Assembly (NCBI GenBank): GCA_945903605.1
Contig: CAMDOH010000001.1
Coordinates: 1-46,300, forward strand
Reading direction: 5' to 3'
DNA: 46,300 nt
Origin: Akkermansia muciniphila
Lineage (GTDB): Bacteria > Verrucomicrobiota > Verrucomicrobiia > Limisphaerales > UBA1100
Shown here: piece by piece, positions 1-10,587 of the stretch
Layout: each line of letters opens with the position of its first letter
How positions within the stretch are numbered: the stretch's first letter is position 1
Notes under the pieces: model-generated
What the model saw: only the letters and a program-made list of their open reading frames with translations
Database searches by the model: none
What the model was told of the DNA's origin: nothing
Made by a program: the position numbers and the translations under genes

Positions 1-1149
1 AATTGTCTGAATTCGGATTTGGCCCGGATTTATCTGCTGACTCAGTTCAATTCCGCATCGTTGCACCGGCATCTGACGCAGACGTTCAAGTTCGATTCCT
101 TTTCAAAGGGTTTCGTTCACATCCTTGCCGCGGAACAGACGATCACGGATACGTCGTGGTATCAGGGCACGGCCGATGCGGTGCGAAAGAATTTCATCCA
201 TCTGCTCAATCACCGGTTTGACTACATTTTAATTCTGAGCGGTGATCAGCTTTATAAAATGGATTTTCGCGATTTGCTGGCGCAGCACGTTGAATCGGGA
301 GCGGACGTGAGCATCGCAACCAAACCGATGCCAAAAGATGCTGCCGGTTCGCTCGGCATCATGCAGATTGATTCGAACCGTCAGATTGTTCGATTTGTCG
401 AGAAGCCGAAAGACCCGGAGGTGCTCGACTCCCTGAAGCTGGATCCGAATGCCATGAAAGAGTTGGGGATTTCAAATCCGCACGAGGAGTATCTGGCTTC
501 GATGGGGATTTACGTTTTCAATAGGAGCGTCCTGACGCAGCTGCTGGACAACGATCTGAAAGATTTTGGCAAACACATCATCCCGCTTGCGATTGATTCC
601 TGCAAAGTGTTCTCGCATGTCTATCAAGGTTACTGGGAGGATGTCGGAACGATTCGGTCTTTCTTCGATGCGAATCTGGACATCGTGAATGAGCTGCCCC
701 GGTTCAATTTTTTCGACATGGAAGCGCCGGTGTACACACGGCCGCGCTTTCTGCCCGCATCGAAAATAAATGGCGCGACCATCGACCACGCCGTCATCGC
801 CGATGGCTGCATCATCAATCGCGCGGAAATGATTTATTCTGTGTTGGGAATTCGCACGATTGTCGGAGAGCAGTCGCATCTTCGCCGGGTCGTCGCGCTG
901 GGGGCTGACTATTATGAGTCGGCCGATTCCATCATGAAGAATGTGGAGATCGGTCGGCCGCGGATTGGCATCGGATCAAACTGCCGGATTGAGAATGCGA
1001 TCATCGACAAGAATGCTCGGATTGGAAACAACTGCGTGATCACTCCCGATGGCAAACCTGAGCACGTCGATCACGCGCATTATTTCATTCGGGACGGCAT
1101 TGTGATCATTCCAAAGGGCGGTGTCGTCCCTCACAACACGGTGATTTGA
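1..1149 (+). CDS. glgC: Glucose-1-phosphate adenylyltransferase, 5' truncated by the window edge
   Basis: Frame is open from base 1 (NCLNSDLARIYLLTQFNSASLHRHL...), so the listed start at 19 is probably internal. ADP-glucose pyrophosphorylase signatures: nucleotidyltransferase core, FVEKP, YWEDVGTI, C-terminal left-handed beta-helix repeats. Confidence 0.95.
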   Translation, partial: NCLNSDLARIYLLTQFNSASLHRHLTQTFKFDSFSKGFVHILAAEQTITDTSWYQGTADAVRKNFIHLLNHRFDYILILSGDQLYKMDFRDLLAQHVESGADVSIATKPMPKDAAGSLGIMQIDSNRQIVRFVEKPKDPEVLDSLKLDPNAMKELGISNPHEEYLASMGIYVFNRSVLTQLLDNDLKDFGKHIIPLAIDSCKVFSHVYQGYWEDVGTIRSFFDANLDIVNELPRFNFFDMEAPVYTRPRFLPASKINGATIDHAVIADGCIINRAEMIYSVLGIRTIVGEQSHLRRVVALGADYYESADSIMKNVEIGRPRIGIGSNCRIENAIIDKNARIGNNCVITPDGKPEHVDHAHYFIRDGIVIIPKGGVVPHNTVI

Positions 1150-1155
1150 ACGGGA

Positions 1156-3240
1156 TCAGTTTTCACGGACGGTGCCAACCCGATCCGATTTATCCTTGTA
1201 CTGGCGCTGTTGGATTATCGGTGTTTTTTCCTGCACAAGCACAGGTGCTTTGTTCGGTTCGTTGAGTGCGGTGTACCGCACGCGTTGAGTTTCGATTGGC
1301 CGATTTAAGTCGTCGCGTTTCAAAATCAGACTGCCGTCTGCGGAAAACTCCTCCCTTTCAGCTCCGCGATTTCTCGTCCATCCGGTCAATTTGCCAATTG
1401 CGTCGTAGTGATATTCGTCCCGCCATCGCTTGGCAGCGAACAGAACTGGATCAACGTAATTGTCCCGCTTATCGGGATGATCATAGTCCATGATTTTGAT
1501 CGTGCCGTGGGCGTGATATTCGCGGTGCTCATTCTCGAGGGAATAGATGGAGACGAATCCCGGCGCGGAATAGTATTCTCCATTATGGACGAATGCGCCG
1601 ATGTCCACGCGGGTGGACTCGATGGATGCGCCGGGCAAGCTGGGCTTTCGTTCCTGCCAGGGCACGAGCAATTCGACTCGCGATCCTGCCGGATTGAGCT
1701 TGTTGATTTTGATGCGGTCCGCATCTCCGCGAAGCACTGACCAATGGAATGTGAGCGGTCTGCCGGTGATGTCTTTGCTCGACTCGGCGCTGATCACCAT
1801 GCGGCGAATCAATCGGGTGGAATGATGAACTCGTGCAATGGCACAAGGTGTGTCGAACAATCGTTCGCGTTCGGCCACGTCAAAATAATCGACGCCGAGA
1901 ATGGAAGAGTCTTCCTCGATTGCGCGAAGTTGAATCATGGGCGGGATGCTGTTGGTCGTGAAACTGTGCGCAAGTTTTACCATTCGCGGCACATCAAGAT
2001 TCTTGCTTTCGAAGACAGTCGGATGCGCTTTGCCAGTCAGATAATCCTCCGTTTTTGCGACTGGCTTGTTTGAATTGCGGAACACCATCTGGACAGCGGG
2101 CATCAACGTGCCTGTGCGTGCCAGCAGGGTTTTGACTTCAGGCCGAAATGCAGCCAACGCGCACGTGGTGGCGTCCATGAACGCGATGTCCGATCCAGAA
2201 GACCCTTGCGAGATGATCATGTAGGGCGAGTTGAACGGATACACATCGCCAAAACCGCCGTCCTTTGTTTCGGCGTTGGGCGGCTTGCCATTTCTACCAA
2301 GATCATGGTCGCGATGTTCTGGGTAAAAATAAAGTTGGTTAGCCGTGTATTGGGAATACAGAAACGGTGCGCGGCCGAGATTCAGATGAATGAATCGCGG
2401 TTGGCTGCGCCAGAATGGACCGCTGACCAGTGCGGTGGATGAATTGCCAATCGTGATTTGATTGAATAGCAGGTTGGCTTGCGCTCCGTGATGCAGCCGG
2501 GCTTCCAGCGCCTCTTTCGAATACTCGATCCGCGTGAGTTGCGGGAAACCAGCATAATCCATGTTCGAATGATCCGTGTCGTGATTGTCGTAAAAATCGC
2601 CGTGGTTGCCGGCCGCCGTTCCTTCCTTCTGCCATTGGCGCAACAAGTCGCCTGCCTCGCCTCGTCCTTTGATGATGGGGAGCGCTGCGTTGGTGCTGGC
2701 GGGAATCTGGAAGTAGATGCGGAAAATACCTTCGGGACTCCACATCGAGTTTGTCTCGGTGACGTGTGCCACTGCATTGGACACTGCACCGAGTGTGATG
2801 TTGAACTGGAGAGCCGGATTCGGCTTTGGTTTTTCCCTGGAACGATCGACGATCTTTTTAAATCGATCATCGTCACGCAGCTTCTCCCAATCGGGGTCAC
2901 GCAAAATGTGATCGGGATTGCTGAAGCCCAGTTCCACCGCTTTGGTCAGCCGTTCCAGTGCCAGCTCGGTCTTGCCCTGCAACGCCAGCATGCATGCAAG
3001 GTTGTAATGTGGAACGGGAAAATCTGGCATGAGCCGCACGGCTTCCTCACTCTTTTTTTCGGCCTCAGCAAACTTGCCCTGTTTGAAAAGCGCGCCCGCT
3101 TCGATTTGCAAGCGTTGGAGTTGCTGCTGGAGAATGGGAATTTGAAACACACCGGGTCGCGCCGGTTTCATCGCGATGTCATCGGCAATGGACAGGAGCG
3201 CGGCACAGATGCAGGCAACCAGAATTGCGCGAAACTTCAT
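1156..3240 (-). CDS. Secreted TPR-containing protein with a large uncharacterised C-terminal region
   Basis: 694 aa ORF with N-terminal hydrophobic signal, TPR-like segment (GALFKQGKFAEAEKKSEEAVRLMPDFPVPHYNLACMLALQGKTELALERLTKAVELG), and YD-repeat-like C-terminal motif (YDAIGKLTGWTRNRGAEREEF). ATGA overlap with the upstream gene. Confidence 0.8.
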   Translation of the reverse strand: MKFRAILVACICAALLSIADDIAMKPARPGVFQIPILQQQLQRLQIEAGALFKQGKFAEAEKKSEEAVRLMPDFPVPHYNLACMLALQGKTELALERLTKAVELGFSNPDHILRDPDWEKLRDDDRFKKIVDRSREKPKPNPALQFNITLGAVSNAVAHVTETNSMWSPEGIFRIYFQIPASTNAALPIIKGRGEAGDLLRQWQKEGTAAGNHGDFYDNHDTDHSNMDYAGFPQLTRIEYSKEALEARLHHGAQANLLFNQITIGNSSTALVSGPFWRSQPRFIHLNLGRAPFLYSQYTANQLYFYPEHRDHDLGRNGKPPNAETKDGGFGDVYPFNSPYMIISQGSSGSDIAFMDATTCALAAFRPEVKTLLARTGTLMPAVQMVFRNSNKPVAKTEDYLTGKAHPTVFESKNLDVPRMVKLAHSFTTNSIPPMIQLRAIEEDSSILGVDYFDVAERERLFDTPCAIARVHHSTRLIRRMVISAESSKDITGRPLTFHWSVLRGDADRIKINKLNPAGSRVELLVPWQERKPSLPGASIESTRVDIGAFVHNGEYYSAPGFVSIYSLENEHREYHAHGTIKIMDYDHPDKRDNYVDPVLFAAKRWRDEYHYDAIGKLTGWTRNRGAEREEFSADGSLILKRDDLNRPIETQRVRYTALNEPNKAPVLVQEKTPIIQQRQYKDKSDRVGTVREN

Positions 3241-4667
3241 GAGCCGACTGGGAGGATTTCCTTGATCGGCGTGCCGAATGGCAGGATGGACATGGGGCGG
3301 CCTTGATGGTCTGGGAATGTCATCTCTTGATCAATGCCGAGATGCTGATAAACGGTGGCCCAAAGATCATTCGGCGTGAAGGGGCGATCCACAGGATGTT
3401 CTCCTTTGCTATTGGTCGAGCCGATGACTTGTCCGGTGCGCATGCCGCCACCGGAAACGAGCAACGAAAATGCCTGCGGCCAGTGGTCGCGGCCGGGTTG
3501 GCCAATGGCAGTCTGCGTTCCCTGCTGAGTGTTCAACCGTGGTGTCCGGCCGAATTCGCCGGTGACAACCAACAGCACTTCCTTGTTCAGCCCGCGTGAA
3601 TGAAGATCCTCGATTAACGCTGTGACAGCTTGATCGTAGTAAGGAAAACGCCAGCGCGCGTCATCAAAGATGTGGCAATTCACCGCGTGCGAATCCCAAT
3701 TGTACGTGCAGTTGGTCGGCATCTTGCCACCGGGATTTTCCCAAACCATCGTGACAAATTTGCAACCGGCCTCAACGAGCCGACGCGCCATCAAGCCGCG
3801 TTGACCAAAGGCGTGCATTCCGTAGCGTTCACGAGTCTTCACCGGTTCGCGGCTCAGATCGAACGCCTCGCGAACCTTCGCGCTCGTCAACAGGCTGAAG
3901 GCGCGCTGGCTTTGTAAATCCATCGTCTCCATCAACCCGCTCTGATCGGCGTCGCGCCGGAGCCGGTCAACGCTCCTCATCAAATGCAATCGGTCGCCCA
4001 GTCGCGCCTCCATGTCGGGCGTGAGGCCGAGATTTTCCACTTTGAACGTGGGCGAGCTGGGGTCGCCAGCCACCATGAACGGGGTTTGCGATGATCCAAG
4101 GTAAGCCGCCCCAAGGCTGAACACGTCAATGCCCGCACGGCCACCATCGGCGCCAGCAACACAGGGCGGCATGCCGTTTCCAGCTTTCGATGAAAAATAT
4201 TTTGTGACGATCGACGTGACCGCCGGCGCATCGTTCACAAAATCCGTCGGCGTGGCAGGGATGCGGCCGGTCATGAATCGCTTGTGGCCGCCGCCATGAT
4301 CAGCGAAATCGTGGTGCATCGAACGGATGATGTTGAACTTGTCTGCGCATTTCGCGTGGAGAGGCAGCAGTTCGCAGACTTCCGTTCCGGGAACATTCGT
4401 CTTGATCGGATTGAAAATGCCACGGTATTCCGCCGGGGCATTCGGCTTCATATCGTACATCTCCATGTGCGGCGGGCCGCCGGGAAGCCAGACAAAGATC
4501 ACTGATTTATCGCCCAACTGTTTGCCAGCAGCTTTGGCGATGGCATCGATTTCCAAAAAACGGCTCAGCCCGAGTCCGCCAAGTGACAGCGCGCCAATCT
4601 CCAGAAAACTCCGTCGGCTCAAAGGCCCGGCGCAATTCTGTTTTCGCGTTCCGTTCATCCGAAACAA
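3237..4667 (-). CDS. DUF1501 family exported protein
   Basis: RRSFLEIGALSLGGLGLSRFL Tat-like leader; SVIFVWLPGGPPHMEMYDMKPNAPAEYRGIF and DHGGGHKRFMTGR typical of DUF1501. Confidence 0.92.
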   Translation of the reverse strand: MFRMNGTRKQNCAGPLSRRSFLEIGALSLGGLGLSRFLEIDAIAKAAGKQLGDKSVIFVWLPGGPPHMEMYDMKPNAPAEYRGIFNPIKTNVPGTEVCELLPLHAKCADKFNIIRSMHHDFADHGGGHKRFMTGRIPATPTDFVNDAPAVTSIVTKYFSSKAGNGMPPCVAGADGGRAGIDVFSLGAAYLGSSQTPFMVAGDPSSPTFKVENLGLTPDMEARLGDRLHLMRSVDRLRRDADQSGLMETMDLQSQRAFSLLTSAKVREAFDLSREPVKTRERYGMHAFGQRGLMARRLVEAGCKFVTMVWENPGGKMPTNCTYNWDSHAVNCHIFDDARWRFPYYDQAVTALIEDLHSRGLNKEVLLVVTGEFGRTPRLNTQQGTQTAIGQPGRDHWPQAFSLLVSGGGMRTGQVIGSTNSKGEHPVDRPFTPNDLWATVYQHLGIDQEMTFPDHQGRPMSILPFGTPIKEILPVGS

Positions 4668-4715
4668 AGACTGGCAGAGTTGCCAAATAATTCAAATCCG
4701 CAAAGGGGACCGAAG

Positions 4716-5648
4716 TCAGGATTTGCGCGGGCGCTGAATGCCTGCTTCGCGAAGTGCAGCAGCCATTTTCTCGTAGCTCGATTTGGCGGCGCGTACGGCA
4801 TCGTAGTCGGGTAATCGCGAAACCATGCTGCTGACCTCCACATTGATGTCGCCGCGATAGCCCCCTTTGGCGAGTTGCCGGAATAGCGCCGGATAATCCA
4901 CATTGCCCGACTCGCCCGGAAGGGTGAACACAGCCTTCCCATTTTCCATGCGTGCGTCTTTGACGTGCACGAACTTCGTGTGCGGAATCATTTTTTCGAG
5001 TGAGTCGCGCAGGGACTGATCGCGCAAAACGAAATGACTCGGATCAAAATTTAACTTCAGCCAAGGATTCTTGATCTGATCGAGCAGCCAGAGCGCTTGT
5101 TCGGCACTGTTGAATGTGCTCATTCGATGCGGCTTCACGAGCAGGATTGTCTTCGTGCTCGCAGCCGTCTTCGCCCACGCAGCAACGCGGTCGCGGATCA
5201 TTTCTTTGTCTTTCTCCCAATTCCCCGCGAGGCCTGTGTTGATGAACGGCGGCGCTTCCGGTGAGATGGAGTGTCCAAGATCGGCAGCGAGACGAATCTT
5301 TTCATTCATCTCCACCTGTTTCGTGGCATCCGCCGAATTCAGATTCTCGAGAAGTGAAGTGAGCTTGAGGGAAAGTCCCGCAAGCAATTTTCGCAGTTCC
5401 TGCCGCCGCGAAACTGCGACGGTTTCAGGTTTCAAATCGCCGCCGTCCTGAACAAAAAACTCAATCGAATCGTAACCCATCTTTGAGAGAGTGCTCAACG
5501 CATCTTCCGCTTTGAGTGACTTCATTCCGTACAGGCTGAATCCAAGCGTCCATGACGCATCCACTTTGCGATCTGCAGCCAGTGCCAATGGCATCGCTGC
5601 CATGACACCCAGTTGGGAAATGAATGCACGGCGGTTACTCAGGTTCAT
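4716..5648 (-). CDS. Sugar phosphate isomerase/epimerase-like TIM-barrel protein (exported)
   Basis: Xylose isomerase-like TIM-barrel features (LGFSLYGMKSL, GYDSIEFFV, LKLNFDPSHFV, HVKDARMENG) with N-terminal leader. Confidence 0.85.
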   Translation of the reverse strand: MNLSNRRAFISQLGVMAAMPLALAADRKVDASWTLGFSLYGMKSLKAEDALSTLSKMGYDSIEFFVQDGGDLKPETVAVSRRQELRKLLAGLSLKLTSLLENLNSADATKQVEMNEKIRLAADLGHSISPEAPPFINTGLAGNWEKDKEMIRDRVAAWAKTAASTKTILLVKPHRMSTFNSAEQALWLLDQIKNPWLKLNFDPSHFVLRDQSLRDSLEKMIPHTKFVHVKDARMENGKAVFTLPGESGNVDYPALFRQLAKGGYRGDINVEVSSMVSRLPDYDAVRAAKSSYEKMAAALREAGIQRPRKS

Positions 5649-5678
5649 TCTGGCAGATTAACAAACGATCTGCGGCCA

Positions 5679-5695
5679 GGCAACGCTGCGTTGCC
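5679..5695. repeat. Perfect inverted repeat in a divergent intergenic region
   Basis: GGCAACG-CTG-CGTTGCC; a second IR, GCAGAT-N9-ATCTGC, lies next to it at 5653..5673. Confidence 0.6.
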
Positions 5696-5725
5696 ACGCG
5701 CCGTGTTGTTTGAGACGATGGGCGC

Positions 5726-6562
5726 ATGAGAACCCCGTTGATGTTCGCACTCGTTGCTCTCCTATTTCAAACCATCCAAGCGGACGAACTCACTCTTGCG
5801 CGAGAAAAGAATTATCTGATCATTCAAGGCGCGCACATTCCCGGCGGAGAAATCCGCATCCATTATCTCGAGGCTTATTGCCGGGCCGGATCGACCGAAG
5901 CCGATTGGATCAAGCACACCGTCATCAAACATACCAACGAACTCATCTCAATCAGTGCCGATCGAAAGACGATGAAGCTGCGCGATGTGCTCGCCGACGG
6001 CGTGACGGTGGAGCACACCATCACGGCCAAGTCCGATGAAGTGTCGTTTCTGCTCAAGGCGCATAATCCCGGCAAGGTGCGTTCGGAGGCGCATTGGTCG
6101 CAGCCCTGCGTGCGATTAGGTGCGTTCACAGGCTTCAATGATTCTGCGAGCAAGAACATCGATGATTACTTGCCGAAGTGTTTTATCTTTCTTGACGGGA
6201 AACTCAAGCGGATGCCGACAGCTGATTGGGCCAAGGAGGCCCGCTACATTCCCGGTCAAGTCTGGTGTCCGAAAAATGTGCCGAGAAACGATGTCAATCC
6301 GCGACCGCTCTCGAAAAACGTCACGAGCAACGGACTCATCGGTTGCTTCAGCGGCGATGAAAAACTAATTTGGGCCAGCGCTTGGGAACCGTATCAGGAA
6401 TTATTTCAGGGAGTGGCGCGCTGTTTGCATTCCGACTTTCGGCTCGGTGGTTTGAATCCCGGACAACGACTTGATGTGCGCGGCAAAATCTACATCGTGC
6501 CCAACGATGTGCCCGCGTTGCTCAAGCGTTACCAGCGCGACTTTCCAGAACATCAACGATGA
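5726..6562 (+). CDS. Hypothetical secreted protein
   Basis: 278 aa ORF with signal peptide (MRTPLMFALVALLFQTIQA), co-directional with and 55 nt upstream of the creatininase-family gene. Confidence 0.75.
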   Translation: MRTPLMFALVALLFQTIQADELTLAREKNYLIIQGAHIPGGEIRIHYLEAYCRAGSTEADWIKHTVIKHTNELISISADRKTMKLRDVLADGVTVEHTITAKSDEVSFLLKAHNPGKVRSEAHWSQPCVRLGAFTGFNDSASKNIDDYLPKCFIFLDGKLKRMPTADWAKEARYIPGQVWCPKNVPRNDVNPRPLSKNVTSNGLIGCFSGDEKLIWASAWEPYQELFQGVARCLHSDFRLGGLNPGQRLDVRGKIYIVPNDVPALLKRYQRDFPEHQR

Positions 6563-6617
6563 TGCGGCGGGCATTCGCGCTTGTGCGGATTCGTCCAGTC
6601 GATTAAGACAACCGCGC

Positions 6618-7376
6618 ATGTACCTCGCCAACCTCAAGTGGACTGACCTTGCCGCGTTGAGCAAGGATACCCCCATCGTGTTTCCTGTGGCTGCGCTCGA
6701 ACAACATGGCCGCCACATGCCGCTCTTTACCGACAGCATGCTGTTGGGCGAGATCATTCGCCGGACAGAATCGCAATTGCACAAACGTGTCGTCTTCGCG
6801 CCGCTCCAGTGGCTCGGCAACTCCGATCATCACCTCGATTTTTCCGGCACGCTTTCAGCACCTCCGCGCGTTTATCTCGATCTCCTTTCGGGGCTGTTGG
6901 AAAACTTCATCCAGCACGGATTCAAGCGGCTGATTCTGGTCAACGGCCACGGCGGCAACGATGTGCCCGGCAAACAGACTGTGTTTGAAGTGCGTCAGCG
7001 ACACCGCCAGCGCAAGGATTTGCTTCTTCTGTTCACGACGTACTGGGGATTGGGCGGCAAGCCGCATGAAGTGAACCGAGCCATCAAACAGACGCACATG
7101 GGCCACGCTTGCGAATGGGAAACCTCCATGATGCTCCGTATCGCGCCTCAACTTGTGGGGGATCTCAAACGTGTCAAGCCAGTCGAATTTGGGAATCCTT
7201 TTGAGCCGGCAAGTCGCGGCTGGATCACCAAGGATCGAACTGCGCCCGGTCACATTGGCGACCCTCGGCACGCCACTGCCGAGAAAGGCGAAACACTTTT
7301 CAGCGTGTTTACCGATGATGTCGTTGACCTCCTCAATCGTACGCTTCGGTGGGATGGCAAAAGCTGGAACGGATGA
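6618..7376 (+). CDS. Creatininase family protein
   Basis: MYLANLKWTDLAALSKDTPIVFPVAALEQHGRHMPLFTD, NGHGGND and HMGHACEWETSMML metal-site motifs of the creatininase/MftE superfamily. The listed start (6471) overlaps the upstream gene; ATG at 6618 fits better. Confidence 0.9.
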   Translation: MYLANLKWTDLAALSKDTPIVFPVAALEQHGRHMPLFTDSMLLGEIIRRTESQLHKRVVFAPLQWLGNSDHHLDFSGTLSAPPRVYLDLLSGLLENFIQHGFKRLILVNGHGGNDVPGKQTVFEVRQRHRQRKDLLLLFTTYWGLGGKPHEVNRAIKQTHMGHACEWETSMMLRIAPQLVGDLKRVKPVEFGNPFEPASRGWITKDRTAPGHIGDPRHATAEKGETLFSVFTDDVVDLLNRTLRWDGKSWNG

Positions 7377-8662
7377 TCGGCTCGAAATCAACGCAGTCCA
7401 CGCCAGCACAGGCTTCGAGTTGGCGATGGTGGGTAAGCGGGTTGCTGCTCTTTGCCACCATGATCAACTACATGGACCGGCAAACTCTGGCCAATGTCGC
7501 TGTCCGGATCACCAACGAATACGGTCTCAATAACGAACAGTACGGCAGTTTGGAGACGCACTTTGGTTTGGCGTTTGCCTGCGGATCGATCGGATTCGGG
7601 TTTCTCGTGGATCATGTCAGCGTCCGCTGGCTGTATCCTTGCGTGCTCGCTTTGTGGTCTGCAGCCGGATTCATGACGGCGAGCACGACTTCATACGATG
7701 AACTTCTATTGTGTCGCACCGTGCTGGGTTTCTTCGAAGCAGGTCATTGGCCTTGCGCATTGAAGACCACTCAACGACTGCTCTCACGCGACGAACGCAC
7801 ACTGGGGAACAGTGTCCTGCAAAGTGGCGCGTCAATCGGTGCCATCGCCACGCCGCTCATCATGCAATGGATGCTTGCAGGCCATTCAGAACCCGGTGCG
7901 TGGAGGCAACCCTTTCAAGTGATCGCCGGCGTCGGAGCGATTTGGATCGTTTTTTGGATCTGGATGATGCGACGCGTGGAAATTGAACCTGAAAAAAATG
8001 CAGGCGTTGGGCCGGCTTCAAAATGGTCGCCGCACCATTTATTCGAAGCGATCTTCAGTCGGCGCTTCTTGGTGCTGCTCGTGGTGGTCGCCTGCATCAA
8101 TGTGTGCTGGCAATTGGTTCGCGCTTGGCTGCCAAAATTCCTCCAAGAAGGCCGTGGGTACACTGAATCACAAGCGCTCTATTTCAACTCGGTTTATTAT
8201 ATCGCCACCGATGTCGGTTGTCTCACAGCAGGCGCGGTGACGCTGTGGTTGGCAAGACGCGGATGGAGCATTCACGCTTCACGCTGTTGGGTATTTGGCG
8301 TCTGCGCGATCTTGACATCGTTGACGGTGCTCGTCTCCCAATTGCCGCACGGCACCGCGTTACTCGCCGTCCTGTTGATAGTCGCCGCTGGTTCACTGGG
8401 GCTTTTCCCTTGCTACTATTCGTTCATGCAAGAGTTGAGCATTTCCGACATGGGCAAAGTCACCGGATTGCTCGGTGCATTTGCGTGGATCGTTTCATCG
8501 CCGTTACAGAAACTTTTTGGCCGGCTCATCGATCAAACAAAATCCTACGATCTCGGCATCGCCTTGGTCGGCTGTGTTCCGCTAATCGGTTTGGCGGCGT
8601 TGCTCATTGGGTGGCGTCCATCGCGTCAGGCAAACTCTGAAATTCAAAATCAAATCCAATGA
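7373..8662 (+). CDS. MFS transporter (anion:cation symporter / hexuronate transporter-like)
   Basis: Multiple TM helices; [28 protein letters not shown] resembles ExuT/ACS family. Start ATG at 7373 overlaps the upstream TGA (ATGA). Confidence 0.9.
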   Translation: MIGSKSTQSTPAQASSWRWWVSGLLLFATMINYMDRQTLANVAVRITNEYGLNNEQYGSLETHFGLAFACGSIGFGFLVDHVSVRWLYPCVLALWSAAGFMTASTTSYDELLLCRTVLGFFEAGHWPCALKTTQRLLSRDERTLGNSVLQSGASIGAIATPLIMQWMLAGHSEPGAWRQPFQVIAGVGAIWIVFWIWMMRRVEIEPEKNAGVGPASKWSPHHLFEAIFSRRFLVLLVVVACINVCWQLVRAWLPKFLQEGRGYTESQALYFNSVYYIATDVGCLTAGAVTLWLARRGWSIHASRCWVFGVCAILTSLTVLVSQLPHGTALLAVLLIVAAGSLGLFPCYYSFMQELSISDMGKVTGLLGAFAWIVSSPLQKLFGRLIDQTKSYDLGIALVGCVPLIGLAALLIGWRPSRQANSEIQNQIQ

Positions 8663-10587
8663 TTGGCGAAGATATTTATCAACTGCGCACCAAGGCCACT
8701 GGGCCTTCCGGCAAGTTGCCGGTGAATGAGGACATCCTGCTGAACCAGCCCAGCGGCAATCTTTTTGGTTGGACGCAAAATGCAGGGATGGGCTGGGATC
8801 CCAGCGAATTCGGTCGCAAACAATTTCTGATTCTCAGCACGCAGGGCGGATTGCGCGCTCCTGATGGACAGCCCATCGCGCTTGGCTATCACACAGGCCA
8901 TTGGGAAATCGGCCTGCTGCTGGAAGCGGCGGCGCGCGAGTTTCGCAACCTGAAAACGATCCCGTTCGCTGCTTATTGTTCTGATCCTTGCGATGGCCGT
9001 ACGCAGGGCACGACAGGGATGTTTGATAGCCTGCCGTATCGTAACGACGCCGCGCAGTTGTTCCGCCGACTCATCCGATCGCTACCTGTTCGTTCGGGTG
9101 TGCTCGGAATTGCGACGTGCGACAAAGGGCTTCCGGCAATGATGATGGCATTGGCAGGGACGCCCAATCTTCCGTGCGTGCTCGTGCCCGGCGGCGTGAC
9201 GCTGCCGCCAATAAACGGCGAGGATGCAGGTGCAGTGCAGACTCTCGGCGCGAGATATTCGCATGGGTTGGTCACACTAGATGAGGCGGCTGATTTGGGC
9301 TGTCGCGCCTGCGGAACGCCGGGCGGCGGCTGCCAGTTTTTGGGGACGGCTGCGACTTCACAAGTCGTCGGCGAAGCACTGGGAATGTCGTTGCCACATT
9401 CAGCTTTGGCTCCATCGGGCGAGGCTGTTTGGATGGATATGGCGGTGCAATCTGCGCGCGCTGTTGTCGAGTTGGAACGACGTGGATTGAAGATGCGCGA
9501 TGTGTTGACGGACGCCGCGATTCACAATGCGATGGTTGTCCACGCAGCATTCGGTGGATCGACGAATCTGATTCTTCATGTCCCAGCCATAGCCCATGCT
9601 GCTGGGTTGCGCCGACCGACGGTTGAGGATTGGATCGATGTGAATGCAAAGGTGCCTCGAATTGTGAGCGTGTTGCCCAACGGACCGGTGCATCACCCGA
9701 CAGTGCGCGTGTTTCTCGCGGGCGGTGTGCCGGAAGTGATGCTGCATCTGCAAAAGTTGGGTCTGCTGAAACTGGACGTATTGACGGTCACGGGGCGGAC
9801 GTTGGGAGAGAATCTTGACGAATGGGAAAAGTCGGAGAGACGGGTTCGTTTCCGTGAGTTACTCAAGTTGAATGACGGCGTGGAAGCGGATGACGTGATC
9901 ATGTCGCCAGAGAAAGCCAAGATGCGAGGGATGACGAGTACGGTCGCATTTCCGCGCGGGAATATTTGTCCCGAGGGCGCGCTGATAAAGGGAACGGCGA
10001 TCGATTCCAGTGTGGTGGATTCCGATGGAGTTTATCGCAAGGTAGGATCGGCGCGAGTTTTCACCAGCGAGAAAGCGGCGATTCTGGCCATCAAAGAAAA
10101 GCGTATTCAGGCCGGCGATGTGATGGTGCTCGCTGGTATTGGCCCGATGGGGACTGGGATGGAAGAGACCTATCAGGTGACGAGTGCGCTCAAGCATTTG
10201 CCATTCGGAAAACATGTAGCGCTGATCACCGATGCGCGTTTCAGCGGAGTCTCCACCGGGGCTTGTATCGGGCATGTGGGGCCGGAGGCATTGGCCGGCG
10301 GACCTATTGGTAAATTACGCGATGGCGATGTGATTCAAATTGAAATTGATCGCAATGCAAACACGGGGCGTGTGAATTTTATAGGTGAGTCAGGCCAAAA
10401 GTTCAGTGCAGAGGAGGGTGCGCAAATTCTTGCCGCACGTCCTATGAGAGATGACCTCGCGGCCAATCCGAATTTGCCCAGCGACACGCGAATGTGGGCT
10501 GCGCTTCAGCAAATCAGCGGGGGAACTTGGGGCGGCTGCGTGTTCGATGCCGATGCGATTTGCAATCGGCTCGGGAAATCAGGCTAG
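8659..10587 (+). CDS. IlvD/Edd family dehydratase, YjhG/YagF (D-xylonate dehydratase) subgroup
   Basis: [100 protein letters not shown] closely match YjhG-type dehydratases from memory. ATGA overlap with the MFS gene. Confidence 0.92.
   Translation: MIGEDIYQLRTKATGPSGKLPVNEDILLNQPSGNLFGWTQNAGMGWDPSEFGRKQFLILSTQGGLRAPDGQPIALGYHTGHWEIGLLLEAAAREFRNLKTIPFAAYCSDPCDGRTQGTTGMFDSLPYRNDAAQLFRRLIRSLPVRSGVLGIATCDKGLPAMMMALAGTPNLPCVLVPGGVTLPPINGEDAGAVQTLGARYSHGLVTLDEAADLGCRACGTPGGGCQFLGTAATSQVVGEALGMSLPHSALAPSGEAVWMDMAVQSARAVVELERRGLKMRDVLTDAAIHNAMVVHAAFGGSTNLILHVPAIAHAAGLRRPTVEDWIDVNAKVPRIVSVLPNGPVHHPTVRVFLAGGVPEVMLHLQKLGLLKLDVLTVTGRTLGENLDEWEKSERRVRFRELLKLNDGVEADDVIMSPEKAKMRGMTSTVAFPRGNICPEGALIKGTAIDSSVVDSDGVYRKVGSARVFTSEKAAILAIKEKRIQAGDVMVLAGIGPMGTGMEETYQVTSALKHLPFGKHVALITDARFSGVSTGACIGHVGPEALAGGPIGKLRDGDVIQIEIDRNANTGRVNFIGESGQKFSAEEGAQILAARPMRDDLAANPNLPSDTRMWAALQQISGGTWGGCVFDADAICNRLGKSG

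Noticed and set aside
2479-3306. 275-aa antisense ORF opposite the TPR protein
   Set aside because: Fully overlaps a better-supported coding frame with signal peptide and TPRs; no domain recognised.
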